Positions 26,666 to 35,734 are shown, counted from the stretch's first letter. The stretch is 64,000 nt of DNA from Microcystis sp. T1-4 (GCF_000297435.1 NZ_CAIP01000402.1:9082-73081), one strand, 5' to 3'. The notes: generated by a model from the sequence alone, not told the origin. Numbers and translations are program-made.

Positions 26666-26964
26666 TGAAAATGCATAATCCACCACATCCTGGTGAAGTT
26701 CTTAAAGAACTTTGTCTCGAACCTTTGAATCTGACTGTGACTGAGGCTGCTGAAGCATTGGGTGTAAGTCGAAAAACCCTATCTGCCATCTTAAATGGTA
26801 GGGCAGGTATTAGCCCCGAAATGGCAATTCGCTTAGGGAAAGCTTTCGATACATCTCCTGAAAGTTGGCTCAATCAGCAAATGCAATACGAGCTATGGCA
26901 AGCAGAGCAGACAATTGGCAATATCAAAGTCAAACGGCTATCAGTGCGATCAGCGATCGCGTAG
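26665..26964 (+). CDS. higA: HigA-type antitoxin (XRE family)
   Basis: The 99-residue product is a HigA antitoxin: [44 protein letters not shown] carries the characteristic HPGE start and helix-turn-helix. [23 protein letters not shown] follows. In a working module it would bind HigB and repress the operon. Here its toxin partner is truncated, so it is an orphan. The last residues (SVRSAIA) are read from a GCGATCAGCGATCGC repeat, so the native C-terminus may have been replaced. Confidence 0.85.
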   Translation: MKMHNPPHPGEVLKELCLEPLNLTVTEAAEALGVSRKTLSAILNGRAGISPEMAIRLGKAFDTSPESWLNQQMQYELWQAEQTIGNIKVKRLSVRSAIA

Positions 26965-26980
26965 GGTGCGTTAATTAAAT

Positions 26981-27060
26981 GTAACGCACCCCCCACGAGA
27001 TATATTAAAAATAGCAATCTTGTAGGGTGCGTTCCCTAATGTGGCTCCTACTGCTCCACC
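26981..27060. repeat. Composite repeat: 35-base word copy 2 plus start of the 88-base repeat (copy 3)
   Basis: 26981-27015 repeats 26361-26396, and 27022-27060 repeats the first 39 bases of the 88-base element with a C-to-T change. Repeats are nested end to end here. Confidence 0.7.
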
Positions 27061-27108
27061 AATAGATTTTTGGGGAACGCACCATGCTAGAGGATTATAA
27101 AAATATCT

Positions 27109-27154
27109 GCTGTCGCACTCCAGCCCATCGCGGCTGAGTTCAACCGTTATCGAG
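27109..27154 (+). other. Probable right half of an attC site
   Basis: CACTCCAGCC pairs with GGCTGAGT around a short loop with one unpaired C, followed by TCAACCGTTATC with a GTTA core. This is the layout of the inner stem and right core of an attC. A matching left box (such as ATAACGGTTGA) is not seen upstream, where a repeat stands. It closes the island 9 bases before murB. Confidence 0.4.
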
Positions 27155-27162
27155 AAAAATAG

Positions 27163-28041
27163 TTAAATCCCGTCAAATTCCCCTAAAACTTTCACTTCTG
27201 GTTCTAACCAGAGAGACCAGCGATCGAACACTTGTTCCTGCACATGACGAATTAAACGCAGAATATCCGAGGCTTTTGCTGAACCAATATTCAGGATAAA
27301 ATTAGCGTGTAATTCTGATACTTGCGCCCCACCAATTTGATAACCTTTTAATCCCATTCCCTCAATTAAAGCCCCGGCAAATTGCGGTTTAGGATTGCGG
27401 AAAACACTACCACAACTGGGACGATCATAGGGTTGGGTACTTTTGCGATGGCGTAAATTATGGGTAGTAATTGCCATTATTTCCTCACAATTATCGGTAG
27501 CTTCTAACTGAAATGTAGCTTCGATAACTAAACGTTGATTCCCTTGCAGAGAAGAACTGCGATAACTATAATTTAAATCTTCTTTGCTTAAAGTTTCTAA
27601 CTGACCATCGGGATTTAATACCAGCGCCCGCACTAATCGATCCGCCACACAGGAGGTATGTGCGCCCGCATTCATCACCACAGCCCCCCCCACCGTCCCG
27701 GGGATACCCACCGCCCATTCTAGGCCCCTCCAGCCCCGTTTTGCCGCTCTCCAAGCTATTTTTGGCAGGGGTTCCCCCGCCGCTGCTGTAATCGTAGCAG
27801 TTTCGGCATCAAAACAACTCGATCGCAGATGGCGAGTATTGAGGACAAGTCCGGGTAAACCTCGATCGCTGATCAGTAAATTTGAACCAGCCCCCAAAAC
27901 ATTCAAAGGTAAATCTTGCGCTCGCCACCAAGCGAACACTTCTCTTAATTCCTCTAGATTAACTGGTTCGGCATACCATTGCGCTCTTCCCCCCACCCGG
28001 TAGGAAGTGAACTCAGCTAGAGAAACAGAGGATTTAATCAT
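27163..28041 (-). CDS. murB: UDP-N-acetylenolpyruvoylglucosamine reductase
   Basis: A 292-residue FAD enzyme that reduces UDP-GlcNAc-enolpyruvate to UDP-MurNAc in peptidoglycan synthesis. FAD-binding VLGAGSNLLISDRGLPGLVL, WAVGIPGTVGGAVVMNAGAH and the catalytic Ser in PSCGSVFRNP are all seen, with the final Glu in LEPEVKVLG. It is 244 bases downstream of murC on the same strand; the gap is filled with repeats, so co-transcription may be weaker than usual. Its 3' end borders the integron-like island. Confidence 0.95.
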   Translation of the reverse strand: MIKSSVSLAEFTSYRVGGRAQWYAEPVNLEELREVFAWWRAQDLPLNVLGAGSNLLISDRGLPGLVLNTRHLRSSCFDAETATITAAAGEPLPKIAWRAAKRGWRGLEWAVGIPGTVGGAVVMNAGAHTSCVADRLVRALVLNPDGQLETLSKEDLNYSYRSSSLQGNQRLVIEATFQLEATDNCEEIMAITTHNLRHRKSTQPYDRPSCGSVFRNPKPQFAGALIEGMGLKGYQIGGAQVSELHANFILNIGSAKASDILRLIRHVQEQVFDRWSLWLEPEVKVLGEFDGI

Positions 28042-28285
28042 AGGGTTTTAGGGATTGGAAATTATAAATTATAAATTATGAATTATAAATTGGGGGTTGG
28101 GGAGATGGGGAGCAAAGGAGCAGAAAGTAGGTTGGGTTGAAGCATGAAACTCAACACCCGCAGGGGTTACGCTGCCGCTAACCCATCCTACAAATAATTG
28201 TGCCTCCCTACTTATTTAATACTGCTCACTTAAAAACTCAAATCTGATAACTGATAACTGATAACTGATAACTGATAACTGAATC
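28042..28285. repeat. Repeat-filled spacer between murC and murB
   Basis: The spacer holds AATTATA-type runs (28055-28090), a hairpin of GTAGGTTGGGTTGA / CTAACCCATCCTAC (28128-28194), and a heptamer array AACTGAT (about 28244-28282). No gene seen. Confidence 0.65.
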
Positions 28286-29722
28286 CTATACTCTAACTGC
28301 TAATTGTTCACGGTAAAGAGAGAGCATTTCGGGGATAACTTGATTGAGATTGCCAGCGCCGAGGAACAGAGCCAGATCCCCTGGTTGGAGAATTTCTAGC
28401 AGGAATTGACCTAAAGAACTCAATTCAGGGTGATAGTAGGCGTTTTTATGGTGTTTTCTCACCTGTTCGACCACTTGCTGCCCGGTGACGTGATTGATAT
28501 TCACTTCCCCAGCACTATAAATATCCGTTAAGACTACCACATCGGCGGAACTGAAAGCGGAGCCGAATTCCTCTAAAAAGGCAGTGGTGCGACTGTAGCG
28601 ATGGGGTTGGAAAATAGCGATCGAACGTTGGTACTGTTTGCCTTCTACCTTCAATTTTGCCGCCGCTAACGTGGCCAACAATTCGCTAGGATGATGGGCA
28701 TAATCATCGATAAAAGTAATGCCGTTTGCCTCTCCCTTGTGTTCAAAACGGCGTTTTGCCCCAGCAAAAGTAGCGATCGCATCGGCAATAACGGCAAATT
28801 CTAAACCGAGATAACGTCCGATAGCAACCACTGCCAAAGCATTACTAATATTATGTTGCCCCGGGATTTTCACTTCCATTTGTCCCAGATAACCGCCTTT
28901 TTCCCAGACGGAAGCTTTCATCATTCCCTGTTCATAGATAATCTCGCTGACGGTGTAATCGGCACCTTTTTCGGGATCGAGACTATAACTGATTGTCGGA
29001 CGGAAATGCTCGGCGATCGTGTCACAATCTAAACAAGCGACTAAAATCTGGCACTGATGGGCGAATTCATGGAAAGTATCGATAACTTCGCTTAAATTAT
29101 GGTAATGATCCGGGTGATCTAGCTCAATATTAGTGATTACGCCGATTTTCGGGGCGTGTTTGGTCAGGGAACCATCGGACTCATCGGCCTCTGCCACTAA
29201 AAAACGACCTTGACCGAGACGAGCGTTACCTTCCCACGCGTCCACCTCACCACCGACAATGATCGTGGGGTCTAATCCCGCTTCTAACAAAACGTAACCG
29301 ATTAGGCTGCTAGTGGTGGTTTTGCCGTGGGTTCCAGCAACGGCGATACTGTCATAATCAGCGATTAAAGCCGCTAAAACGTCGCTACGGTGAAAAATTG
29401 GGTATCCTAAGTCTCTGGCCGCTTGATATTCCTTATTATGGTCATTAATCGCCGTGGAGCAGATTACTTGCGGAACTGTTTGGCTACTGTTTTGAGGGAC
29501 CGGAGAATGAAATACAGCTAAATTATTGGCCTCTTGACGGTGGAAAATCTGCGCTCCCGCTCCCTGTAGCCGTTGGGTAATATGAGTAGGACGTAAATCA
29601 GAGCCAGACACGGGTAAATTGCGCTTGGCTAGGATATAAGCGAGGGCTGACATCCCAATACCGCCAATACCGATAAAATGGAAAGGTTGGCCGTTAAACT
29701 TAACTTTTTTCACTGTTTTCAC
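28286..29722 (-). CDS. murC: UDP-N-acetylmuramate-L-alanine ligase
   Basis: The 478-residue product is MurC, which adds L-Ala to UDP-MurNAc using ATP. It shows the N-terminal FHFIGIGGIGMSALAYIL nucleotide-sugar site, the ATP loop VAGTHGKTTTSSLIGYVL, EADESDGSL, NIELDHPDHY and the C-terminal IDDYAHHPSEL and FQPHRYSRT motifs. Length is usual. With murB downstream it makes a two-gene cell-wall unit common in cyanobacteria. Confidence 0.97.
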   Translation of the reverse strand: MKTVKKVKFNGQPFHFIGIGGIGMSALAYILAKRNLPVSGSDLRPTHITQRLQGAGAQIFHRQEANNLAVFHSPVPQNSSQTVPQVICSTAINDHNKEYQAARDLGYPIFHRSDVLAALIADYDSIAVAGTHGKTTTSSLIGYVLLEAGLDPTIIVGGEVDAWEGNARLGQGRFLVAEADESDGSLTKHAPKIGVITNIELDHPDHYHNLSEVIDTFHEFAHQCQILVACLDCDTIAEHFRPTISYSLDPEKGADYTVSEIIYEQGMMKASVWEKGGYLGQMEVKIPGQHNISNALAVVAIGRYLGLEFAVIADAIATFAGAKRRFEHKGEANGITFIDDYAHHPSELLATLAAAKLKVEGKQYQRSIAIFQPHRYSRTTAFLEEFGSAFSSADVVVLTDIYSAGEVNINHVTGQQVVEQVRKHHKNAYYHPELSSLGQFLLEILQPGDLALFLGAGNLNQVIPEMLSLYREQLAVRV

Positions 29723-30115
29723 TCCTCAGACCCACGATTATATAAGTTTTAAACTCGATCGGTAGTAAAGTCAACTTCATGATAGGGGCATTTGACCAGA
29801 ATTCCCAAATGTTGCCCGGTCCCCCTGCAACATCCTTGACGCAGAATTAAAATTTTTTCTCCCAATTCCTTTTTTCTAGGCTGCGAGGAGTGGGGAGTGG
29901 GAAGTGGGGTGTGAGGTGTGGGGAGTGGGGAGTGGGGAGTGGGGAGAATAAATAAAAATAGTCTCCTGTCTCGGAGTCTCCTGTCTCGGAGTCTCCTCAA
30001 TGGTGAGCTAATAAATTATTTTCGATCGGGATCGCAAAGTTCAACCTTTAAGGTATGATTGGGAACATTAATTATTTTTTTATGTATTGCACTAAAACGT
30101 AGAGGGCAAGCAGCA
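29723..30115. repeat. Spacer with GGGAGTG heptamer array; no clear gene
   Basis: Between murC and gap2, 29885-29946 is a purine-rich array of GGGAGTG-like heptamers, followed by two copies of a CTCCTGTCTCGGAGT unit. On the minus strand 29749-30000 is open and its C-terminal part (ILILRQGCCRGTGQHLGILV) is not obviously repetitive, but the N-terminal half is pure repeat. It is not called as a gene. Confidence 0.5.
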
Positions 30116-31132
30116 GTGATTAGAGTAGCGATCAATGGTTTCGGACGGATTGGACGTAATTTCCTAAGATGTTGGTTAGGAAGGACTAATAGTGGCTTGG
30201 AGGTAGTGGGGATCAATGATACATCCGATCCCCGGAGTAACGCTCACCTGCTCAAATATGACTCGATGTTAGGCAAACTTAACGCTAATATCGATGCCGA
30301 TGATAATTCTTTAATTGTTAACGGTAAAACTATTAAATGTTATTCCGATCGCAATCCCCTCAATCTGCCCTGGGCAGAATGGGGTGTAGATCTGATTATC
30401 GAGGCTACCGGTGTTTTCGTCGATGAAGAGGGCGCTTCTAAGCATATTGTCGCAGGAGCTAAAAAAGTCCTCATTACCGCACCGGGTAAAGGTTCGGGTG
30501 TGGGAACCTATGTGGTTGGTGTCAACGCTGACGAATACGAACACGATAAATACAACGTCATCAGTAATGCCAGTTGTACCACCAACTGTCTGGCTCCTGT
30601 CGTTAAAGTGATTCACGAAAACTTCGGCATCATCAAAGGGACGATGACCACCACCCACAGTTACACTGGTGATCAACGGATTCTGGATGCTAGTCACCGG
30701 GATCTGCGTCGCGCTCGCGCCGCCGCCGTTAACATCGTTCCCACCTCCACCGGCGCCGCCAAGGCTGTAGCCTTAGTTATCCCGGAAATGAAAGGGAAAC
30801 TTAACGGTATCGCTCTGCGGGTACCCACTCCTAACGTTTCTGTGGTGGATTTAGTGGCGCAAGTGGAAAAAAGCACGATCGCGGAACAGGTAAACGAAGT
30901 CCTCAAAGAAGCTTCGGAAAATTCTTTGAAAGGAATTCTCGAATATAATGATTTACCTCTCGTTTCCTCTGATTATCGCGGTGTTGATGCCTCCTCGATC
31001 GTTGATGCTAGTCTCACCATGGTGATGGGTGGCGATATGGTAAAAGTTATCGCTTGGTACGATAACGAATGGGGTTACTCCCAACGGGTGGTTGATCTCG
31101 CTGAAGTCGTTGCCAGCAAGTGGAAGGCCTAA
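30116..31132 (+). CDS. gap2: Glyceraldehyde-3-phosphate dehydrogenase, NAD(P)-type Gap2
   Basis: The 338-residue product begins [20 protein letters not shown] from a GTG at 30116. The longer open frame upstream adds residues no GAPDH has. The catalytic [12 protein letters not shown] motif, [11 protein letters not shown] and the C-terminal [19 protein letters not shown] are intact. The GINDTSD segment, with Asp followed by a small residue, is typical of the dual-cofactor Gap2 form used in the Calvin cycle and gluconeogenesis. It is a single gene. Confidence 0.95.
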   Translation: MIRVAINGFGRIGRNFLRCWLGRTNSGLEVVGINDTSDPRSNAHLLKYDSMLGKLNANIDADDNSLIVNGKTIKCYSDRNPLNLPWAEWGVDLIIEATGVFVDEEGASKHIVAGAKKVLITAPGKGSGVGTYVVGVNADEYEHDKYNVISNASCTTNCLAPVVKVIHENFGIIKGTMTTTHSYTGDQRILDASHRDLRRARAAAVNIVPTSTGAAKAVALVIPEMKGKLNGIALRVPTPNVSVVDLVAQVEKSTIAEQVNEVLKEASENSLKGILEYNDLPLVSSDYRGVDASSIVDASLTMVMGGDMVKVIAWYDNEWGYSQRVVDLAEVVASKWKA

Positions 31133-31227
31133 TTTTTGGCCGTTAGGGGATAGGGAAATGGTGGAATGGGGGAATTCAACTAACACCCCAACACCCTAAA
31201 ACCCTAACCCCCGCCCCCCGATTCCTT

Positions 31228-32004
31228 TCAACTGATAAGTGATAAATTCTCACCGAAAAAGCGCCGATAGATTCCCTCTGTCACCAATTGTGCGGTGATT
31301 AGGTTAGCTAGGGCAATCATAAACAGGATCAGTATCTGGTAGGAAGCGGCGTTTAAAGGTTCACTTCCTGCCAATACCTGTCCGGTGAACATTCCGGGTA
31401 AACTGACTAAACCCACTACCATCATCTGATTGAGGGTGGGGATTAAACTAGCTCGAATCGCCGCTTTTTGATAGGATGCGATCGCTTGTTGAGGGGTTGC
31501 CCCCAAACAAAGATGGGTTTCGATTTCTAAACGGTGACTTTTAATCGCACTGCTTAATCTTTCCCCGGCTAAAGAGGCACTATTCATCGCTTGCCCTAAC
31601 ACCATCCCCGTCAAGGGAATTAAGTATTGGGGTGAGTACCATTGTTCTGGTTGAATAATTAAAGCGATCGCATAACCTAAAGTTAGACAGCTACTAATCA
31701 ATAAAGAGCCGAAAACTAGGGGTAATAAGCCTTTATCTCGGCTATCGATGCGATTTTTAGCAACAATAGTCGCGATAGTCATCATCACTGCCAAAATCCC
31801 CAGCACTGCTAGAGGATTATCGAGGGAAAAAATAACGGCGATAACGTAGCCTACCACTAATAATTGCAGGATCGAGCGACCGGTCGCTAATAATAATTGT
31901 CCCTCTAGGGCTAAATTTGACCAACGGGAGAGGAGTAAACAAATGCCCATCATCCCCAAAGCCCAACCCAAATCCACCAGATTTAGTTCTACTAATCCAT
32001 CCAT
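31228..32004 (-). CDS. fetB: ABC transporter permease of the FetB (UPF0014) family
   Basis: The 258-residue protein has about seven hydrophobic helices and the family segments GRSILQLLVVGYVIAVIF, LIPLTGMVLGQAMNSASLAGERL and LSLPGMFTGQVLAG (read here as VSLPGMFTGQVLAG). FetB with the ATPase FetA exports iron in E. coli and is linked to oxidative-stress resistance. No fetA-like ATPase gene is adjacent, so the partner must be elsewhere. Confidence 0.88.
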   Translation of the reverse strand: MDGLVELNLVDLGWALGMMGICLLLSRWSNLALEGQLLLATGRSILQLLVVGYVIAVIFSLDNPLAVLGILAVMMTIATIVAKNRIDSRDKGLLPLVFGSLLISSCLTLGYAIALIIQPEQWYSPQYLIPLTGMVLGQAMNSASLAGERLSSAIKSHRLEIETHLCLGATPQQAIASYQKAAIRASLIPTLNQMMVVGLVSLPGMFTGQVLAGSEPLNAASYQILILFMIALANLITAQLVTEGIYRRFFGENLSLIS

Positions 32005-32130
32005 AAAAATAAAAGAAACAAATTACAAGGGTACTTCATCTATAAATAGCAAGTTTATAATTATTTTTGACTAATTATTCCTTCTTTTCGCCAACAAATC
32101 CCGATTAGTCTCTAATTTGAGTGAAAGCGC

Positions 32131-33243
32131 GTGAGTACAATTCCCCCCGTCGATTTATCCCGTCAATACCAAGTCATCAGCGAAGAAGCTAACCATGCCG
32201 TTTTAGAAATCCTCCGTTCTGGGCGCTACATTGGCGGTGAAGCTGTGAGCGAATTAGAACGACAATTTGCCCTCTATCATGGTGTTAGCGATTGTGTCGC
32301 CTGTAATTCGGGAACCGATGCCCTTTATCTGGCACTGCGCGCCCTCGGTATTCAAGCGGGGGATGAAGTCATCACTTCTACTTTTTCGTTTATTGCCACC
32401 GCCGAAGCGATTAATTTAGTCGGGGCAGTGCCGGTTTTTGTCGATATCGATATTAATACTTTTAACCTCGATGTGGCACTGTTGGAAAAAGCGCTTACTC
32501 CCCAGACTAAAGCGATTATCCCAGTACACCTTTTTGGGCAATCTGTCAATATGTCTGAGGTGGTAAATTTCGCTCGTTCCCATAATTTATTGGTGATTGA
32601 GGATTGCGCTCAAGCAACGGGAGCAGAATGGCATGGGCAGAAAGTGGGGAGTATCGGCGATATTGGCTGTTTTAGCTTCTTTCCCACCAAAAATTTAGGC
32701 GGTTGTGGCGATGGTGGCGCAATTACCACCAATAACCCCGAGTTAGCGGCACAAATTCGCATGATTAAAGAACACGGCAGCAAGGTGCGTTATCTCCATG
32801 AGGTAATCGGGGTGAATAGCCGCTTAGATGCCATTCAAGCGGTTATTTTGCAAATTAAGCTGAAATATCTCGATTTTTGGAATAATCAACGGATCGAGAT
32901 TGCCCAACGTTATCGGGAATTACTGCAACCTTTGCCTAATATCACTTTACCCGCCGCTTTAGCCGGGGGTAAGCACGTTTGGAATCAGTACACAATCCTA
33001 ACGGAAAATCGTGACCAAATTCGGGCAGCTTTGCAGGAAAAAGATGTCCTATCTATGGTTTATTATCCGATTCCCCTACATTTACAGCCGGTTTATCAGT
33101 ATTTAGGCTATAAAAAAGGTGATTTACCCATGGCTGAATTGGCCAGCGAAAAAGTGTTATCTTTACCTATGTTCCCCGATTTAAGCTTCGAGGAACAACA
33201 ACAGGTAGCCTACGCGCTGAAAGATTGTTTGCATAGTTCCTAA
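32131..33243 (+). CDS. DegT/DnrJ/EryC1/StrS-type PLP-dependent sugar aminotransferase
   Basis: This 370-residue enzyme starts from GTG (MSTIPPVDLSRQYQVISEE). ACNSGTDALYLALRALGIQAGDEV, VPVHLFGQ (as IPVHLFGQ), IEDCAQATGAEW and the PLP-lysine motif FFPTKNLGGCGDGG are intact, and RLDAIQAVIL near residue 230 is typical. Such enzymes aminate nucleotide-linked keto-sugars for surface polysaccharide or lipopolysaccharide. No other sugar-nucleotide gene is adjacent, so substrate is unknown. Confidence 0.88.
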   Translation: MSTIPPVDLSRQYQVISEEANHAVLEILRSGRYIGGEAVSELERQFALYHGVSDCVACNSGTDALYLALRALGIQAGDEVITSTFSFIATAEAINLVGAVPVFVDIDINTFNLDVALLEKALTPQTKAIIPVHLFGQSVNMSEVVNFARSHNLLVIEDCAQATGAEWHGQKVGSIGDIGCFSFFPTKNLGGCGDGGAITTNNPELAAQIRMIKEHGSKVRYLHEVIGVNSRLDAIQAVILQIKLKYLDFWNNQRIEIAQRYRELLQPLPNITLPAALAGGKHVWNQYTILTENRDQIRAALQEKDVLSMVYYPIPLHLQPVYQYLGYKKGDLPMAELASEKVLSLPMFPDLSFEEQQQVAYALKDCLHSS

Positions 33244-33535
33244 GTTATCAGTAGGAATTATAAAGGTTTTCGATATTTTGACCAGATAGCGCCTCGAAAA
33301 CTTACTTTTACAGGAGGTTTAGCTAAATTAACCCTATTGTTAAGGATATTAGCTAGAGCAGTGGCTCTCCCCGATTTGGTGGGTAAAATGTATTCTAAGA
33401 TACAGTTTTGCGGGCAAGTGAGTGGAAGGGGAACCACAGAGACACAAAGGACACAGAGATCGATCACTACTATATAAGTTAAACTGGTCGCAACGCGCTC
33501 GCTACGCGAGATCACACAAAGAATAAGATAGCCGA

Positions 33536-33633
33536 GCAGTTATCTTAATGAGCAGGTACGAAGTTTTCGTTTTCGGGAGTCGGTCTTCGATACCAAATTA
33601 GATTACACTTCATCTTTAGGAGAAACACTGTAA
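33536..33633. repeat. Interspersed 95-98-base repeat, copy 1
   Basis: AGCAGTTATCTTAATGAG through GAAACACTGTAA is matched at 58555-58648 with scattered differences, including the shared words GGTACGAAGT, TTACACTTCATC and AGAAACACTGTAA. The first 12 bases also occur at 7843. It may be the end of a transposable element. Confidence 0.6.
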
Positions 33634-33717
33634 CACACAGAAATTAGCTGTTCCAGTCCCCTAAGACTGCTGACTTATACCATTTCTCTAAATGAAAACT
33701 ACACATCGAATTTAAGT

Positions 33718-33746
33718 CCCCCTTAAAAAGGGGGATTTAGGGGGAT
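33718..33746. repeat. Short palindromic repeat CCCCCTTAAAAAGGGGGATT
   Basis: CCCCCTT pairs with AAGGGGG around AAA and is followed by TTAGGGGGATTA. This word is widespread in cyanobacterial genomes as a small dispersed repeat. Confidence 0.5.
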
Positions 33747-34421
33747 TAAACTTCTGTAGTCAGACTTTGGAGAAGTCGATAGCCTTGAATACAGGTTCCT
33801 TGTAGGTTCAAAAATTTGTCAAGTATCATAAGTAAAATACTCTGGTTTTTGGCTATTATATCAAATCTTAACTCAATTGTCTATCTTTTGGCATTAACCT
33901 GTTTGTGCCTTGAATCTTTCCCTGTATGGGTTTCAGCTATTTTTGAGCGTAGGTACTCTCATCGAATTTTATTTTAAGTTAATTATTTGCATAACAATTA
34001 CCGAAGAGCCATCTATCTTTAGGCTTAATCATAAATATTCATTTTTTGAAAAATTCAGCCGACAGTTTCCTCCCAAAACTACATGGATCAATAAAACAAG
34101 CTTCTCAAGGATTTTAATTACCTAAATTAGCCAGTTTATCGATAATCTTGGCTTAAAATTCTCTGGTTAGCCAACAATTATCTTAAGTCACATAAAAGAC
34201 CGATGTAAAACTTGGATCTTGAAGATTTTTAATGGGTAAAATTGTCAATACTTTTAATTTTTAATTGGGACTTTTGGGTAACTTTAGCTAAAAAAAATTG
34301 CTCAGATGTTACGCGGAAGACATAAAATCGCCTTAGCAAGATAATTACTTTCCCCGCTCTCGTTTCTGAATTGCCAAGAATTGCGTTAGAATTAAAGAAA
34401 TATTACAAGTGATTGACAAAA

Positions 34422-35090
34422 ATGAGTAAGCCTGATATAGAAGCCATTGCCCTCCAGTTAGAAAGCAGCAACTCCAAAGATCGTCTGCTGGCCTTGGCAT
34501 CCCTGCGAGAAGTGGCCCCAGAGGAGGCTGTACCCTTGATCAAAAAAGTCCTTTATGATCAAATGCTGCCGGTGCGATCGATGGCTGTCTTTGCTTTGGG
34601 AGTCAAACAAACCGAGGAATGCTTTCCTATCCTAGTGGATTTGTTAGCCAATGATGCCGATTATGGCATTCGCGCCGATGCTGCGGGAGCTTTAGGTTAT
34701 TTAGAAGATATTCGCGCTTTTGAACCCCTACAACGGGCTTTTTACGAAGACACGCAATGGTTAGTCCGCTTTAGTGCCGCCGTCGCTTTGGGCAATTTGG
34801 GCGATATTCGGGCTAAACAGGTGTTATTATCGGCGTTAGACAGTAACGAAGCGGTTATTCAACAGGCCGCTATTGCTGCCCTTGGTGAAATCAAAGCAGT
34901 GGAAACCGTCGAAAAGCTTTTAACCTTTGTTAACTCCGATGACTGGTTAATCCGGCAGCGATTAGCGGAAGCTTTAGGCCACCTTCCGGCGGAAAAAACG
35001 ATCGCGGCCTTAAAATTTTTGGTTAAAGACGAACATCCGCAAGTGCGCGAAGCGTCCCGTTTATCCTTGCAAAAATTGGCCAACGTCTAG
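34422..35090 (+). CDS. HEAT-repeat protein (PBS lyase HEAT-like)
   Basis: The 222-residue product is built of about six HEAT units (for example VRSMAVFALGVKQTEECFPIL, IRADAAGALGYLEDIRAFEPL, VRFSAAVALGNLGDIRAKQVL). The PBS_HEAT units are of the type found in the E/F-type bilin lyases and NblB. The ATG at 34422 is preferred over TTG at 34413. The next gene, 61 bases downstream, is a CpcS/CpeS-type bilin lyase, suggesting a role in phycobilisome assembly or breakdown, although many HEAT proteins have other jobs. Confidence 0.8.
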   Translation: MSKPDIEAIALQLESSNSKDRLLALASLREVAPEEAVPLIKKVLYDQMLPVRSMAVFALGVKQTEECFPILVDLLANDADYGIRADAAGALGYLEDIRAFEPLQRAFYEDTQWLVRFSAAVALGNLGDIRAKQVLLSALDSNEAVIQQAAIAALGEIKAVETVEKLLTFVNSDDWLIRQRLAEALGHLPAEKTIAALKFLVKDEHPQVREASRLSLQKLANV

Positions 35091-35151
35091 GGATAGGATA
35101 GAATAAATAATCTAGTCTTCCAGAGCGATCAATCTTTGCCTACAGCCATTC

Positions 35152-35664
35152 ATGGACATTCAAGAATTTATTAATCTCTGTGCGGGTAAATGGTTTTCCC
35201 AGCGTACCAGTTATCAATTAGCCGCCCAAAAAGTTGCCAATAATAAAGCAGAAATCACCATCGATTTACTGACTGCCGATGCTGCCGATGTGGTGCAATT
35301 ATGTTTAGAAAATAACTGTCAGTCCCAGGCCAGTCTAGGGGGATGGAAAGCGACTTGGGATAATTCCGTGGACTATGGACAACCGAAAAAAATCGGTTCT
35401 AGCTATTTAGTTTGGCTGCCCTCAGAGAATCCTTGGCAAGGAAAATTGATCACATCGGACGCTAAATCGGCAGCGCTGGGAGAATATCATCTCAGAAGCG
35501 ATCAAGCTTTAACTTTAACCATCGAGCATAATCACCATCGTATCGAGGAAAGAATCTGGTTTGCTAGTCCTAATCTGAGATTGCGTACCAGTATTATCCA
35601 GTCGGCCAATGGCGATCGCCAGACGGTTTTCTACTCGGAAATTCGCAAAATGGTTGCTTCTTAA
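35152..35664 (+). CDS. CpcS/CpeS-family phycobiliprotein lyase
   Basis: The 170-residue product starts MDIQEFINLCAGKWFSQRTSYQLA, the signature start of the CpcS/CpeS family, a lipocalin-like barrel that attaches phycocyanobilin to cysteine-84-type sites of phycobiliproteins. The ending LRLRTSIIQSANGDRQTVFYSEIRK is also typical. Whether it is CpcS, CpcU or CpcV cannot be decided by eye. It follows the HEAT-repeat gene by 61 bases on the same strand. Confidence 0.85.
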   Translation: MDIQEFINLCAGKWFSQRTSYQLAAQKVANNKAEITIDLLTADAADVVQLCLENNCQSQASLGGWKATWDNSVDYGQPKKIGSSYLVWLPSENPWQGKLITSDAKSAALGEYHLRSDQALTLTIEHNHHRIEERIWFASPNLRLRTSIIQSANGDRQTVFYSEIRKMVAS

Positions 35665-35734
35665 GTAGCTGCCATCCCCAATGTCTGAGGTGGGGAAGAC
35701 AGGATTAATCTTCCACCACTCCAGTCAAATCCTC

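Larger units (their letters stand above)
33244..34421. other. 1.2 kb gene-poor stretch
   Basis: No convincing gene is seen. Contents: a minus-strand frame over 33258-33515 with no recognisable domain; a GGGGAACCACAGAGACACAA segment; GCGCTCGCTACGCGAG palindrome near 33494; a 98-base repeat (33536-33633); a CCCCCTTAAAAAGGGGGATT repeat at about 33718-33746; and AT-rich sequence from 33840 on with one unconvincing frame (33910-34125). Confidence 0.5.

Noticed and set aside
29749..30000. Open frame on the minus strand between murC and gap2
   Set aside because: The first half is heptamer repeat translated (TPHSPLPTPH). The last 40 residues are less repetitive, but there is no start or ribosome site for them alone and no family match; left undecided.
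33910..34125. Open frame of 71 codons in the gene-poor region
   Set aside because: AT-rich composition, no ribosome site, no recognisable pattern.
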